From: Haematospirillum sp. H4485
Lineage (GTDB): Bacteria > Pseudomonadota > Alphaproteobacteria > Rhodospirillales > Rhodospirillaceae
Assembly: GCF_012102745.1 (NCBI RefSeq)
Contig: NZ_JAAVSY010000002.1
Span: forward strand, 140,376 to 204,375
Reading direction: 5' to 3'
Length of the DNA stretch: 64,000 bases
The notes below the pieces were generated by a model. That model ran no database searches. It was not told the origin of the DNA and saw only the letters and a list, made by a program, of their open reading frames with translations. Made by a program: the position numbers and the translations under genes. Positions within the stretch are counted from its first letter, which is position 1. Each line of letters begins with the position of its first letter. Of the stretch, positions 27,401 to 37,640 are shown piece after piece.

Positions 27401-29020
27401 ATGACACAACAGCCCGAAAACCTGCGGAAGAAGATATGGAAAAGGGGAGCCATCCTCGCGGTGATAGCCTTGGCCCTGGCAAGCCACAGCGCGGCGTACG
27501 CACGCAACCTGTCGGAAAAAACCCTGCGTATTGCCCTCGCTTCGGAAATCATATCGGCGGACCCGCACCGCCATGTCTACATGCCTGATATCCTGCTGCT
27601 CTCACACATCTACGATACCCTGATCACACGCGATCAGGATGGGCGCCTTGCTCCATCCCTGGCCGTAAAGTGGGCACAGCCAGCACCGAATACATGGGAT
27701 TTCACCCTCAGGAAAGGCGTCAGGTTTCACGATGGGTCACACTTGCGGGCGCATGACGTGGCATCATCCATCCAACGGGCCCGGTCGGTGCGCGACAGCC
27801 CGGTATCCTTCGGCGATTACCTGTCTGCCATTGCGCGGACAGAGATCCTGTCACCCCATGTCCTGCGCATTCACACAACAGACCCCATTCCGGATCTTCC
27901 ATACCGGCTGAGTATTCTGAAGATCATACCGGCCAAAGCTGTTATGGCCAGCCGGGCTGACTTTGACCAACTGCTGCAAAAAACAGGAAGCGGGCCCTAT
28001 CAGATCCAGCAATTCGATCGCCAGAAGCAGGAAATCATTCTGCGGGCTTCCACCAGCTACCATGGACCGCCACCACAATGGGATACCGTTATCCTGCGCG
28101 TCATACCCGATGATGCCCTTCGGGTTACTGCCCTGATTGCCGGGCATGTTGATATTATCGAACAACTTCCTCCTGCTGATGCAAGCCGTCTGGTCCGTAA
28201 TCCCGCCTATACGGTCACCAGCCTGAAACCCGACCAACTCCTGTTTCTGGCCCCTGACACCCGCAAGCGCCACAGCCCGTTTGTCCTGAAAACCGGAAAC
28301 CGGAGTACCAACAAGAACCCGCTGCATGACCCACGGGTTCGACGGGCCATTTCACTGGCAATTGACCGCCAGACCCTGGCAGAAGACAGTCTGTGCGGCT
28401 TCGCGGAACCAACCGACAGCCCCCTGCCCACTTCCGTACATCCGACACAGCTTCGGTCAGAGCCGGAGCAAGCCAGGGAGCTCCTGCGCGAAGCCGGCTG
28501 GGAAGGCGGCTTCACGGTTACCCTGCATATGCCGGAAGACCGCTATGTATCCGCGCTTGAAATTGCCAACACCATAGCCCTGCAACTCAGCCGGATCGGG
28601 GTAACAGTTGTCATAGAACCCGTTGATCCGGAACGGTTCTACCGGGCCGCCGGGAATGGGGACTATTCATTGATGTTGCTGGGAATAGCCCTGGATATCC
28701 GGACCCCCATGCATCCTGCCTCTTCACTTCTCGGCAGCACACAAAAGATGAACCGGACAGGGTGGCAGAATCCACGTATGGACAGACTGCTGGCAGCGGC
28801 TGCGGAAACAGGAAACGCCGGAGATAAGGGCACGCGACTGGCAGAAATACAGGTCATCCTTGACGCAGAGGCACCCGTTATCCCCCTGTATCGACAGATC
28901 CCGCTTTATGCCATGCGGGCGCACCTGACCATGAACAGTACCCAACAGGAAGGAAACTTGGCCGACACGATCACACCGTCACCCTCTCCATCCCGCACGG
29001 TCAGTGACGCGGGGCATTGA
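27401..29020 (+). CDS. Peptide/nickel-type ABC solute-binding protein (SBP_bac_5)
   Basis: A protein of 539 aa, with start at the ATG at 27401 behind CAGGTG. The signal peptide runs about residues 10-35 with cleavage near SAAYARN. The mature protein shows family 5 features: LRIALASEIISADPH at the N-terminus, WDFTLRKGVRFHDGSHLRAHDV (family signature), DPRVRRAISLAIDRQTL and a C-terminal VIPLYRQIPLY. These proteins bind oligopeptides, dipeptides or nickel in the periplasm and hand them to DppBCDF-type transporters, but no permease or ATPase gene is near. It is divergent from the sensor kinase with 233 bases between starts, which raises the possibility of a sensing partnership. A low-complexity TITPSPSPS tail is present. 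Confidence 0.85.
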   Translation: MTQQPENLRKKIWKRGAILAVIALALASHSAAYARNLSEKTLRIALASEIISADPHRHVYMPDILLLSHIYDTLITRDQDGRLAPSLAVKWAQPAPNTWDFTLRKGVRFHDGSHLRAHDVASSIQRARSVRDSPVSFGDYLSAIARTEILSPHVLRIHTTDPIPDLPYRLSILKIIPAKAVMASRADFDQLLQKTGSGPYQIQQFDRQKQEIILRASTSYHGPPPQWDTVILRVIPDDALRVTALIAGHVDIIEQLPPADASRLVRNPAYTVTSLKPDQLLFLAPDTRKRHSPFVLKTGNRSTNKNPLHDPRVRRAISLAIDRQTLAEDSLCGFAEPTDSPLPTSVHPTQLRSEPEQARELLREAGWEGGFTVTLHMPEDRYVSALEIANTIALQLSRIGVTVVIEPVDPERFYRAAGNGDYSLMLLGIALDIRTPMHPASSLLGSTQKMNRTGWQNPRMDRLLAAAAETGNAGDKGTRLAEIQVILDAEAPVIPLYRQIPLYAMRAHLTMNSTQQEGNLADTITPSPSPSRTVSDAGH

Positions 29021-29426
29021 TCTGCGACAGGATCATCCGGCGCACCTCGGATACAGATCCCAGAACATCCTGGGCCCGCACCATAAGATCTGCCAACTTC
29101 GGCGTTGTCGTTTTGCCGGGAGACCCGACACCGCGTGCCACCTCGGCATACAGCTCGTCCAGCTGGCCGCCCGGATCCTTGATCTGCGAGGCATCCTCGT
29201 CCAGGGCCTTGTACAGCAGAACCACCGACATGGCCGCCGTTGCCCGGCTGGTCAAGGTAGACAGGTCACGGGTCAGCCCGATACGGGCTTCCGGCGGCAA
29301 GGAAGCGCTCTCTTTTTTCTGCTGGTCCGAATCAGTGATCCAAGACCGGGTATCTTCCAGAAGCCCCAGAAGGTCATGGAAGACTCCGTCAACAAAGGCG
29401 GATTCATTCTGTCGTTCTGCGCTCAA
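29001..29426 (-). CDS. Small soluble helical protein, possibly RcdA/DUF1465-like
   Basis: About 141 aa starting at a TTG at 29426, which has GGAGAG seven bases upstream. The open frame continues to 29597, but that part reads like non-coding sequence. The product is mainly helical, with VDGVFHDLLGLLEDTRSW and a central LTRDLSTLTSRATAAMSVVLLYKALDED. The spacing recalls the alphaproteobacterial RcdA/DUF1465 fold (a helix pair followed by a hydrophobic helix ending in an acidic turn). This is a weak resemblance seen by eye. Its 3' end overlaps the convergent solute-binding protein gene by 20 bases. Confidence 0.5.
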   Translation of the reverse strand: MSAERQNESAFVDGVFHDLLGLLEDTRSWITDSDQQKKESASLPPEARIGLTRDLSTLTSRATAAMSVVLLYKALDEDASQIKDPGGQLDELYAEVARGVGSPGKTTTPKLADLMVRAQDVLGSVSEVRRMILSQINAPRH

Positions 29427-29681
29427 GGTCTCTCTCCGGGAAACAAGCCCCAGGCACAAGGCCGGAATGCAGGGATCATCACACAGAGGCAGGGCGCCGA
29501 CAATCATCCCCGCACAGACCGGAATACCGGCGCAGAACCAAAGCCGGCTGCCATCATGCCCAAGAGCCTGATAAAACAAGAGGCTGGGAGCCAACATTCA
29601 CGACACAGACTGACACCATCCTGGAAGGCAGGCCCGAAAACGTCGTTTCTGCACAGACACCAGGCCATACTGGACCCGATT

Positions 29682-30566
29682 CTATAGCCCCTGCGCAACG
29701 CCGGCATTTTGCAGAAAGTCCTTCAGAACCGGGTCCGATGGATCTTCCAGCACAATCATCAACCGGCAAATCTGGTCGCCACGCCCGCTTCCGGAACCGG
29801 AACGGACAATCCCTTTCCCCTTCAGACGCAACTGGGTTCCTGTGTTGGATCCGGACGGAATCACAAGCTGCACAAGCCCGTCAACCGTCGGCACCGTCAC
29901 CCGCGCGCCCAGGACAGCCTGGGACAGGGATACCGGAATATCGGCCAGCACATTCAGACCATCACGCCGGAACAGGGGGTGATCCTGCACAGTCACCTCC
30001 ACCAGGGCATCACCGGGCTGACCGTCGCCGGCTCCCGGAAGCCCCATGTCTTTCAGACGCAAAACAGCGCCTGTCTCGCAGCCTGCAGGAACCTTCACAT
30101 CCAGCGCCCTGCCCGAAGCCAGGGTGATACGCTTGACCCCACCCAGAGCCGCTTCCTCGAACGTTACAGACAGCGTATAGCGCACATCCGATCCGGGCCG
30201 CGATGCGCCGCGGTGCTGATACCCGGTCCGGCGCAACAGATCGGCAAACAGGTCATCATCAGAGGCTCCATCGTCCTCATGGCCGTATCCCCATGGCGAC
30301 CGTCCGGCTGTCCCCTTGGCATAGCGGAAAGAAGAGGCCCGCTCGCTGCCATCGGCATTGATCTCGCCCCGGTCAAAACGGGCACGGCGCCGTGGATCCG
30401 ACAACAGGTCATAGGCCGCCGTAACATCGCGGAAACGCTCCCCGGCCCCGTCATCGCAAGGGTTGCAGTCGGGGTGCACCGTGCGGGCCAGGGCACGGTA
30501 TGCCTTCTTGATCTCGGCACTCGTTGCCGTTCGGGGTACCCCCAAAACAACATAGGGATCCTGCAT
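29682..30566 (-). CDS. DnaJ/CbpA-type co-chaperone
   Basis: A protein of 294 aa. An N-terminal J domain (residues 3-68) with the DnaK-stimulating HPD in RTVHPDCNP is followed by a glycine/charged linker. Two C-terminal beta substrate-binding domains follow (DVRYTLSVTFEEAALGGVKRI and LNVLADIPVSLSQAVLGARV). The zinc-finger domain of DnaJ is absent, so this is the type II or CbpA arrangement. Such proteins recruit DnaK to unfolded or curved-DNA-associated clients in the cytoplasm. It is divergent from pdxH, an arrangement seen in several alphaproteobacteria. Confidence 0.9.
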   Translation of the reverse strand: MQDPYVVLGVPRTATSAEIKKAYRALARTVHPDCNPCDDGAGERFRDVTAAYDLLSDPRRRARFDRGEINADGSERASSFRYAKGTAGRSPWGYGHEDDGASDDDLFADLLRRTGYQHRGASRPGSDVRYTLSVTFEEAALGGVKRITLASGRALDVKVPAGCETGAVLRLKDMGLPGAGDGQPGDALVEVTVQDHPLFRRDGLNVLADIPVSLSQAVLGARVTVPTVDGLVQLVIPSGSNTGTQLRLKGKGIVRSGSGSGRGDQICRLMIVLEDPSDPVLKDFLQNAGVAQGL

Positions 30567-30772
30567 GCACCATCACTCCGTGGAACCGGAAAGCGGCAGG
30601 CCCGGATTCCGGAAGCCGTCACAGCCTGCCCATACACGCCCACCCCTTATAGTGGGAGCAGGCTGACAGAACCGCAAGCCCTGCACAAGAACACGGACAA
30701 TACAAACCCATCCATTGCATACATCCTGTTTTTCTGGGAACCGGAAACAACAGGCGTTATGGTGGGGGAGCA

Positions 30773-31429
30773 ATGCGCCCGGAAACGGCACAAGACCCGC
30801 AGCATGCCCAGCAGGATTGCCCCACCATGAGCAGCACTTCCCTTGACGAGAACGCCAACCCCATCGTCCAGTTCGGCCAGTGGCTGAAAGCTGCGGAAGC
30901 ATCCGAACCCAACGACCCGAATGCCATGAACCTGGCCACGTGCAATGCACAGGGGCACCCGTCCTCGCGCATGGTGCTGCTCAAGTCTTTCGATCACCAG
31001 GGCTTTGTGTTCTACACCAACCGGGAAAGCCACAAGGGTACGGACCTGCAGGAAAACCCCCGCGCAGCCCTGTGCCTGCACTGGAAGTCCCTGCGGGCGC
31101 AAATCCGCGTGGAAGGGCGCGTGGAAACCGTCAGCGAGGCCGAGGCCGATGCCTATTTCGCCTCCCGCCCGCGGGATTCACGGATCGGGGCCTGGGCTTC
31201 TTCACAGTCCCGCCCGCTTGGCAGCCGTTTCGAACTGGAAAAACGCATCGCGACGTACGGCCTCAAATTCGGCTTCGGAGACATACCCCGCCCCCCCTAC
31301 TGGTCGGGGTTCCGGGTTGTGCCGGCACAGATTGAATTCTGGCGCGACCGCCCTTTCCGCCTGCACGACCGCATCGTGTACACAGCCGAAAGCGACGGAA
31401 CGTGGACGACCAAACGCCTGTATCCGTAA
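30773..31429 (+). CDS. pdxH: Pyridoxamine 5'-phosphate oxidase
   Basis: A protein of 218 aa. Oxidises PNP or PMP to the cofactor PLP using FMN and oxygen. FMN-binding segments [20 protein letters not shown] and [18 protein letters not shown], and the C-terminal signature [15 protein letters not shown] with RLYP at the end, identify it. The ATG at 30773 has a GGGGGAG site directly upstream; an internal ATG at 30827 would give 200 aa, also normal for the family. It is divergent from the CbpA-like gene. Confidence 0.93.
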   Translation: MRPETAQDPQHAQQDCPTMSSTSLDENANPIVQFGQWLKAAEASEPNDPNAMNLATCNAQGHPSSRMVLLKSFDHQGFVFYTNRESHKGTDLQENPRAALCLHWKSLRAQIRVEGRVETVSEAEADAYFASRPRDSRIGAWASSQSRPLGSRFELEKRIATYGLKFGFGDIPRPPYWSGFRVVPAQIEFWRDRPFRLHDRIVYTAESDGTWTTKRLYP

Positions 31430-31647
31430 CCGGACCATCCTTCCCGCGACCAACCTCGCTTGGCGGGGCTTTCCCTGCATGATAGGACTGGGGCCACAGC
31501 CAAATCCCGCAAGGTTGCGAGGCTGACCCGGGACCTGTTCCCCGTCAACACGCCATAACAGACCGGGACCACGGCACCCACCCAGGCCATCAATGGAAAA
31601 CCCGTTCCCATCCACACCAGACACACCATGCCCCCCATGGAAACACC

Positions 31648-32592
31648 ATGACAGACAACACAGCACCCCCGGAAACCTCCACCTCTGTCAGCCCGGAGCA
31701 GGCCGCACGCCTGATGCGCGGTGTGACTGCCCTGGCAACCGGGATGGCGGTTCTGATGGTTGCCATCAAGTTTGCCGCCTGGTGGATGTCGGGTTCGGTC
31801 GCCCTGCTGTCCAGCCTGATCGATTCGGGCCTGGACTTTGCCGCATCCCTGATCACCATGCTGGCCGTCCGCAAATCCCTTGTGCCGCCGGATGCCGATC
31901 ACCGCTTCGGTCACGGCAAGGCTGAACCCCTGGCCGCCCTGGCCCAGTCCGTGTTTGTCGGTATATCGGCTGTCCTGCTGAGCATAGAGGCCGTATCGCG
32001 CGTGATCACCCCTGAACCGGTACAGCATGAAACAACCGGCATTGCTGTCATGCTGGTTTGTATTGTCCTGACCCTGGGCCTTGTCGCCGCACAGAAACGG
32101 GTTGTCCGGCTGACCGGGTCCGTTGCCGTATCGGCCGACAGCCTGCACTACTCCGGGGATTTGATGATCAATATGGGGGTCATTGTCGCCCTGCTGGCAT
32201 CCTCACAGATAGGCTGGACATGGGCTGACCCCCTGTGTGCGCTGATCGTGGCCGGCGTTCTGGTCTACAGCATTGTCCGCATTACGGCCCATGCCCTGGA
32301 CAACCTGATGGACCGGGAGCTACCCGATGCCGACCGCGAACGGATCCTGGCCCTGGCCGCGCACGATCCACGGGTCATCGATGCCCATGACCTGAGAACC
32401 CGGCGTTCCGGGCTCCAGACCTTTATCCTGCTGCACCTGACCCTGCCACGGGACATGACCCTGGGCAGCGCCCACGATATCTGCGAGGCCGTGGCAACAT
32501 CCATACGCCAGGCCTACCCGGGGTCCGAGGTCACAATTCACCAAGACCCCGGCGGACTGATTGAAGAGCGACTGGATGACCGGATCCGCTAG
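31648..32592 (+). CDS. Cation diffusion facilitator (FieF-like metal exporter)
   Basis: A protein of 314 aa with six membrane segments and a C-terminal cytoplasmic domain. The transport site is visible as S-L-I-D-S-x-x-D in helix 2 (LLSSLIDSGLDF) and A-D-S-L-H-Y-S-G-D in helix 5. The latter matches the D/H-D pattern of FieF-type Zn/Fe antiporters. DHRFGHGKAEPLAAL between helices 2 and 3 is the second metal-binding loop. It exports divalent metals from the cytoplasm in exchange for protons. Which metal (Zn, Fe, Cd) cannot be told. The gene stands alone, 218 bases after pdxH; that gap shows no clear feature. Confidence 0.9.
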   Translation: MTDNTAPPETSTSVSPEQAARLMRGVTALATGMAVLMVAIKFAAWWMSGSVALLSSLIDSGLDFAASLITMLAVRKSLVPPDADHRFGHGKAEPLAALAQSVFVGISAVLLSIEAVSRVITPEPVQHETTGIAVMLVCIVLTLGLVAAQKRVVRLTGSVAVSADSLHYSGDLMINMGVIVALLASSQIGWTWADPLCALIVAGVLVYSIVRITAHALDNLMDRELPDADRERILALAAHDPRVIDAHDLRTRRSGLQTFILLHLTLPRDMTLGSAHDICEAVATSIRQAYPGSEVTIHQDPGGLIEERLDDRIR

Positions 32593-32648
32593 GACACCGG
32601 TACCAACACGCCAGCGCAACCAATTCTGGCGTACACCATGCTGGTCCT

Positions 32649-32676
32649 TTGACGTCCATGGCAACTGGTGTAGGAT
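32649..32676 (+). promoter_or_regulatory. Candidate sigma-70 promoter of fabI-aroC
   Basis: TTGACG and TAGGAT separated by 16 bases, ending 59 bases before the fabI ATG. Confidence 0.45.
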
Positions 32677-32735
32677 GCCGCCTTTCTGCCTGTCGGCAGA
32701 ACCACTTGTTGTCTCACCGCTGCTAAGAGGTCCTG

Positions 32736-33572
32736 ATGAATGTTCCCGCGCCGCTGATGGCCAATAAAAAAGGCCTGGTCATGGGCGTTGCCAACGATCG
32801 CTCCATTGCCTGGGGGATCGCCCGCGCCTGTGCAGCCCACGGGGCTGAACTTGCCTTTACCTTTCAGGGAGAAGCCCTGGAGAAACGTGTGCGCCCCCTG
32901 GCCGCCGGAGTTGGCAGTTCCCTGGTTCTGCCCTGCGATGTTACCAATACCGACAGCCTGGAAGCCTGCTTTTCCACTCTTGAAAAGGAATGGGGGCAAC
33001 TTGACTTTGTCATTCACGCCATCGCCTTTTCCGACAAGGAAGAGCTGAAAGGCCCCTATTACAACACCAGTCTGGACAACTTCCTGAACTGTATGCACGT
33101 CTCGGTCTATTCCTTTACCGAGGTGGCCCGGCGTGCCCGCCCGCTGATGAAGAATGGCGGCTCCCTGCTGACCTTGTCCTATTACGGCGCCGAACAGGTG
33201 ATGCCGCACTACAACGTCATGGGCGTGGCCAAGGCCGCCCTGGAAGCCAGCGTCCGCTATCTTGCCGTTGACCTGGGCGGTGAAAAGATCCGCGTCAACG
33301 CCATATCCGCCGGCCCGATCAAGACCTTGGCCGCCAGCGGCATTGGTGATTTCCGCCTGATCCTGCGCTGGAATGAACTGAACGCCCCGCTGCGAACCAA
33401 TGTTTCGATTGACGATGTCGGTCATTCCGGCCTGTACCTGCTGTCCGACCTGTCCTCGGGCGTGACCGGGGAAATTCATCATGTCGATGCAGGCTATCAC
33501 ACGGTTGGCATGCTCAACCCGGCCAGCGCCGGCGATCTGTCAGACCTGCTCGGCCAGTTCCGGAAGGACTGA
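32736..33572 (+). CDS. fabI: Enoyl-[acyl-carrier-protein] reductase (NADH) FabI
   Basis: A protein of 278 aa, a short-chain-dehydrogenase-type enoyl-ACP reductase that completes each cycle of fatty acid elongation. It has the divergent FabI nucleotide motif [13 protein letters not shown] and the catalytic Y-x6-K as Y-N-V-M-G-V-A-K in [20 protein letters not shown]. It also has the substrate-loop [15 protein letters not shown] and the C-terminal [22 protein letters not shown] precedes the ATG. aroC follows after five bases, so the two are cotranscribed. Confidence 0.95.
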   Translation: MNVPAPLMANKKGLVMGVANDRSIAWGIARACAAHGAELAFTFQGEALEKRVRPLAAGVGSSLVLPCDVTNTDSLEACFSTLEKEWGQLDFVIHAIAFSDKEELKGPYYNTSLDNFLNCMHVSVYSFTEVARRARPLMKNGGSLLTLSYYGAEQVMPHYNVMGVAKAALEASVRYLAVDLGGEKIRVNAISAGPIKTLAASGIGDFRLILRWNELNAPLRTNVSIDDVGHSGLYLLSDLSSGVTGEIHHVDAGYHTVGMLNPASAGDLSDLLGQFRKD

Positions 33573-33577
33573 GACAC

Positions 33578-34666
33578 GTGGCCGGCAACAGCTTCGGAAC
33601 CATGTTCCGGTTCACGACATTCGGTGAAAGCCATGGGCCGGCCCTGGGATGTGTGGTGGATGGCGTTCTCCCCCGCATCCCTCTGTCCGAAGAGGACATC
33701 CAGACATGGATGGACAAGCGGAAACCCGGCACAAGCCGTTTTGTAACCCAGCGGCGGGAGCCTGATACGGTCAAGATCCTGTCCGGCGTGTTCGACGGGC
33801 AGACAACCGGAACGCCCATCGGGCTTCTGGTGGAGAATGTCGACCAGCGCTCCCGCGATTATGGGGATATCGCCAACCAGTTCCGCCCCGGGCATGCTGA
33901 CCTGACTTACCAGCTGAAGTATGGCATCAGGGATTATCGCGGTGGCGGACGTTCATCGGCACGTGAAACCGCGATGCGGGTCGCTGCCGGTGCCATCGCC
34001 CGCCGGGTTCTGGACCACCTTGTCCCCCACGGGATTTCCATACGCGGTGCCATGGTACAAATGGGCCCTCACCGGATTGACCGCAACCGCTGGAACTGGA
34101 ACACGGTGGGGCAAAATCCCTTCTTCTGCCCCGATGCTGTTGCGGCGGCAGAATGGGAAAGCAGGCTGGAAGAGGTCCGCAAGGCAGGTTCGTCCTGCGG
34201 TGCCATTATCGAGGTCATTGCCGAGAACGTTCCGGCCGGGCTGGGGGAACCCGTCTACGACAAGCTGGATGCCGACCTGGCCCGGGCCATGATGTCCATC
34301 AACGCGGTCAAGGGGGTGGAGATCGGCGACGGCTTTGCGGCAGCAGCCCTGTCAGGGGAAGACAATGCCGACGAGATGCGACAGACCGACAAGGGGGGCA
34401 TCGCATTCCTGTCCAATCATGCCGGTGGCATTCTGGGCGGCATTTCCAGTGGTCAACCGATTGTCGTGCGTCTGGCCGTCAAGCCGACATCCTCCATCCT
34501 GACCCCCAGACGCAGCGTGGACCAGGACGGACAGGACATCACCATCCGCACAACCGGACGGCATGACCCCTGCGTCGGCATTCGCGCCGTTCCCGTGGCG
34601 GAAGCCATGGTGGCCGTTACGCTGGCCGATCACCTGCTGCGGCATCGCGGACAGTGCTGTTGGTGA
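33578..34666 (+). CDS. aroC: Chorismate synthase
   Basis: A protein of 362 aa from a GTG at 33578. Makes chorismate from EPSP, the last common step to aromatic amino acids and folate, using reduced FMN. Signatures [14 protein letters not shown], the second motif [20 protein letters not shown], and [17 protein letters not shown] are intact. The C-terminus ends at RHRGQCCW and is of normal length. The second gene of the fabI-aroC pair. Confidence 0.95.
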   Translation: MAGNSFGTMFRFTTFGESHGPALGCVVDGVLPRIPLSEEDIQTWMDKRKPGTSRFVTQRREPDTVKILSGVFDGQTTGTPIGLLVENVDQRSRDYGDIANQFRPGHADLTYQLKYGIRDYRGGGRSSARETAMRVAAGAIARRVLDHLVPHGISIRGAMVQMGPHRIDRNRWNWNTVGQNPFFCPDAVAAAEWESRLEEVRKAGSSCGAIIEVIAENVPAGLGEPVYDKLDADLARAMMSINAVKGVEIGDGFAAAALSGEDNADEMRQTDKGGIAFLSNHAGGILGGISSGQPIVVRLAVKPTSSILTPRRSVDQDGQDITIRTTGRHDPCVGIRAVPVAEAMVAVTLADHLLRHRGQCCW

Positions 34667-34705
34667 AGGCCGGGGCATGGAACAGCAAGGATACTGGCCC
34701 GTAGG

Positions 34706-35722
34706 CTAGCGGGCGTCTGCCCTTTCCTTGCCCCGACTGATCTTGCGCCAGCGGGCAACGTTGCGGTTATGCTCGTCCAGGGTCTCGGCAAAGACGTGCC
34801 CGCCCGTACCGTCAGCAACAAAGTACAGGTCCTTTGTCTGTGCCGGCGCCAGAACGGCTGCTATGGATTCCCGCCCCGGGTTGGCAATGGGGCCAGCCGG
34901 AAGACCCGGACGGGTATAGGTATTCCACGGGTGATCCTGCTCCAGATCCTTGCGCAGCAGCGCCCTGTCCAGACTGCCGTCATCCGGGCTGAGACCATAG
35001 ATGACCGTGGGATCTGACTGCAGGGGCATCCCCAGACGCAGACGGTTGATAAAAACCGCAGCAACCCGCGGGCGTTCCCCGGGAACAGCAGTTTCCTTCT
35101 CGACAACAGACGCCAGGATCAAGGCCTGCCGCCGGTCCTTCAGCGGAAGTCCCTCTACCCGCTGTGACCACAATGCCTCAAGGGTATCGCCCATCGCCCC
35201 CATCATACGACGCACCACCGCATCGCGGCTGTCCCCACGCATAACCTGCCATGTTTCCGGCAGCAGGGTGCCTTCTCCCGGAGAAACCGTCAGCTCTCCG
35301 TCCAGAACCGCCATATCACGCACACGATGCAGCACTTCTGCGGTCGTCAAGCCTTCCGGAATGGTCAAGGGATAACGGACCATGCCCGTTCCGGCAGCCA
35401 GCTGATCAAGAACAGCCGCCATCGATGCTCCGGCGGGAATGGCATACTCGCCGGCCTTCAACGACGCACTGCGCCCGTCGAGCCGGGCTGACAGCAGGAA
35501 GATCTCGGTATCCAGGCGCCCGGGCAACAACCCGGCTCCGTGCAGACGTTCCGCGATGCCAGCCAAACCCGATCCACGCGGAATCAGGACCACAACATCC
35601 TGCTCATGCAAGCCCGGCTCTTCGTAACGCTGGTGGACCCGGAAAGCAAAGATGCCCGCACAGACTACCAACACACCGGCACACAAAAAGAATAATTTCC
35701 CCAGAAACCGCACGACACCCAT
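34706..35722 (-). CDS. mltG: Endolytic murein transglycosylase MltG
   Basis: A protein of 338 aa with one N-terminal membrane segment (residues 8-28). It contains the YceG-like domain with LTIPEGLTTAEVLHRV, the catalytic glutamate in ILASVVEKETAVP, FINRLRLGMPLQSDPTVIYGL, and the terminal LYFVADGTGGHVFAETLDEHNRNV. It cleaves nascent glycan strands and may terminate their polymerisation at the inner membrane. It is last in the fabD-fabG-acpP-fabF-mltG run, an order frequent in alphaproteobacteria; a terminator-like hairpin separates it from fabF. Confidence 0.93.
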   Translation of the reverse strand: MGVVRFLGKLFFLCAGVLVVCAGIFAFRVHQRYEEPGLHEQDVVVLIPRGSGLAGIAERLHGAGLLPGRLDTEIFLLSARLDGRSASLKAGEYAIPAGASMAAVLDQLAAGTGMVRYPLTIPEGLTTAEVLHRVRDMAVLDGELTVSPGEGTLLPETWQVMRGDSRDAVVRRMMGAMGDTLEALWSQRVEGLPLKDRRQALILASVVEKETAVPGERPRVAAVFINRLRLGMPLQSDPTVIYGLSPDDGSLDRALLRKDLEQDHPWNTYTRPGLPAGPIANPGRESIAAVLAPAQTKDLYFVADGTGGHVFAETLDEHNRNVARWRKISRGKERADAR

Positions 35723-35757
35723 CCCGAAAGCCCAACCAACCTTATACCAGAATCAAA

Positions 35758-35787
35758 GAACCGCCGCAGCCCATGCCCCGGCGGTTC
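35758..35787 (-). terminator. Hairpin after fabF
   Basis: GAACCGCCG pairs perfectly with CGGCGGTTC on the minus strand, followed by TTTGATTCT. It may end or attenuate transcription between fabF and mltG. Confidence 0.5.
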
Positions 35788-35815
35788 CTTCTTGTCAACG
35801 ACCGGGAAACCCGGA

Positions 35816-37078
35816 TCAAACAGCCCCGATCACCAAGGAGGCATTGGTCCCGCCAAACCCGAAGGAGTTTGACATCGCCACCTTGATCGAACGTTGCTTG
35901 GCCTGATTGGGCACAAGGTCAACATCACACCCATCCAGCGGATCATTCAGGTTCAATGTCGGCGGACAGACCTGATCCTGCAAGGCCCTGACGGTGTAAA
36001 TTGCCTCAACGGCACCGGCAGCACCCAACAAGTGACCGATAGAGGATTTGGTCGACGACATGGACAGTGCCCGTGCCTGTTCGCCAAACAGACGTTTCAC
36101 CGCCCCCAGCTCGATTTCATCGCCCAGCGGGGTCGATGTACCATGGGCATTGATATAATCCACACCCGAGACATCCAGGCGGGCATCACGCAGCGCATTG
36201 CGCATTGCGCGGAAAGCACCGTTTCCATCCTCGGCCGGAGCAGTAATGTGGTGGGCATCACCGGACATTCCGTACCCCAGAACCTCGGCATAAATCTTCG
36301 CACCGCGCCTGCGGGCGTGTTCATACTCTTCCAGAACCAGAACCCCGGCCCCTTCACCCATCACAAAGCCGTCACGCCCCTTGTCCCAGGGACGGGATGC
36401 TGTTTCCGGCGTATCATTGTAACCAGTGGACAGGGCCCTGGCAGAGGCAAAACCGGCAATCCCCAAGCGGCAGACTGCGGCCTCGGCACCACCGGCAATC
36501 ATGACATCGGCATCACCATACTTGATGATACGGGATGCATCACCAATGGCATGGGCACCTGTTGAACAGGCCGTCACCACGGCATGGTTCGGTCCCCTGA
36601 ATCCATAACGGATCGACACATGCCCGGAGACAAGGTTGATAAGAGAAGACGGAATAAAGAACGGACTGATCTTGCGCGGACCGCTGTTGGCAAGGGTCAT
36701 GGCCGACTCTGAAATACTCGGCAACCCGCCGATACCAGACCCGATAATCACCCCTGTCCGCTCGCGCTCTTCCTCGTCGGAAGGCATCCACCCGGAATCT
36801 TCGACAGCTTCGATTGCAGCTGCAAGCCCGTAGACGATAAAGTCGTCCATACGGCGCCGCTCCTTGGCTGCAGCCACCGCATCAGGGTCGAAGCGCCACG
36901 GATGGCTTTCCTCGACCGGCACCTGGCCGGCAATGCGGGCCGGCAGATCGCCAACGTCAAAACGCTCGATAGCCCGAACGCCCGACACGCCCTTCAGAAT
37001 CTGCTCCCAGTTTCCCCGGACACCGCTACCCAGCGGGGTAACCATACCCAGCCCGGTAATGACCACTCGCCTCATCAC
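35816..37078 (-). CDS. fabF: Beta-ketoacyl-ACP synthase II FabF
   Basis: A protein of 420 aa of the thiolase-fold condensing enzymes. The Cys-His-His triad is in VVTACSTGAHAIGDAS, YINAHGTSTPLGD and KSSIGHLLGAAGAVEAI. It extends malonyl-ACP onto acyl-ACP chains in type II fatty acid synthesis. Normal length for FabF. It follows acpP in the same direction with a gap of about 108 bases. Confidence 0.95.
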   Translation of the reverse strand: MMRRVVITGLGMVTPLGSGVRGNWEQILKGVSGVRAIERFDVGDLPARIAGQVPVEESHPWRFDPDAVAAAKERRRMDDFIVYGLAAAIEAVEDSGWMPSDEEERERTGVIIGSGIGGLPSISESAMTLANSGPRKISPFFIPSSLINLVSGHVSIRYGFRGPNHAVVTACSTGAHAIGDASRIIKYGDADVMIAGGAEAAVCRLGIAGFASARALSTGYNDTPETASRPWDKGRDGFVMGEGAGVLVLEEYEHARRRGAKIYAEVLGYGMSGDAHHITAPAEDGNGAFRAMRNALRDARLDVSGVDYINAHGTSTPLGDEIELGAVKRLFGEQARALSMSSTKSSIGHLLGAAGAVEAIYTVRALQDQVCPPTLNLNDPLDGCDVDLVPNQAKQRSIKVAMSNSFGFGGTNASLVIGAV

Positions 37079-37186
37079 ACACTGTTTCCGTTATTGTTCC
37101 TGAAAAACGGTAACAAATCCACAGGCCCCGGGTATGGTCCCACACCGTGGAAACCACCCCAAAGCCGGCAGACTTGTGCCGTAAAA

Positions 37187-37423
37187 TCAGGCCGCGTTGG
37201 CCTCGATGAAGGAAATGGCATCCTTCACAGTCTGGATCTTTTCGGCTGCATCATCAGGGATTTCGACGCCGAATTCTTCCTCGAATGCCATAACCAGCTC
37301 GACGGTATCCAAGCTGTCAGCACCCAGATCGTTGATGAAGCTGGCAGTTTCGGTCACCTTTTCGGCCTCTACGCTCAGCTGTTCGATCACAATCTTCTTC
37401 ACGCGCTCGGCGACGTTGCTCAT
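37187..37423 (-). CDS. acpP: Acyl carrier protein
   Basis: A protein of 78 aa from the ATG at 37423 ([10 protein letters not shown]); the frame is open upstream but only this start gives the conserved length. The phosphopantetheine attachment serine is S37 in [20 protein letters not shown]. The carrier of growing acyl chains in fatty acid synthesis, it lies between fabG and fabF as usual. Confidence 0.96.
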   Translation of the reverse strand: MSNVAERVKKIVIEQLSVEAEKVTETASFINDLGADSLDTVELVMAFEEEFGVEIPDDAAEKIQTVKDAISFIEANAA

Positions 37424-37640
37424 TCGTCTGTTCCTCGGTTTCAGTTTTTGGCTGCTTCGGGAATACAGGATCCGAAGCTGGCCCGATTTGAACTTAATAA
37501 CGCATCCGGTCAAGTAAAATCCGGGCACCCGCCCCGATCTTCGTCACTATATCCGGCTGCAAGCGTTCTGACCTAACACAGGACAGAACACAATACCAGA
37601 CTCACAGAACACCAATACAATGCCCTGACGGAAATCCCTG

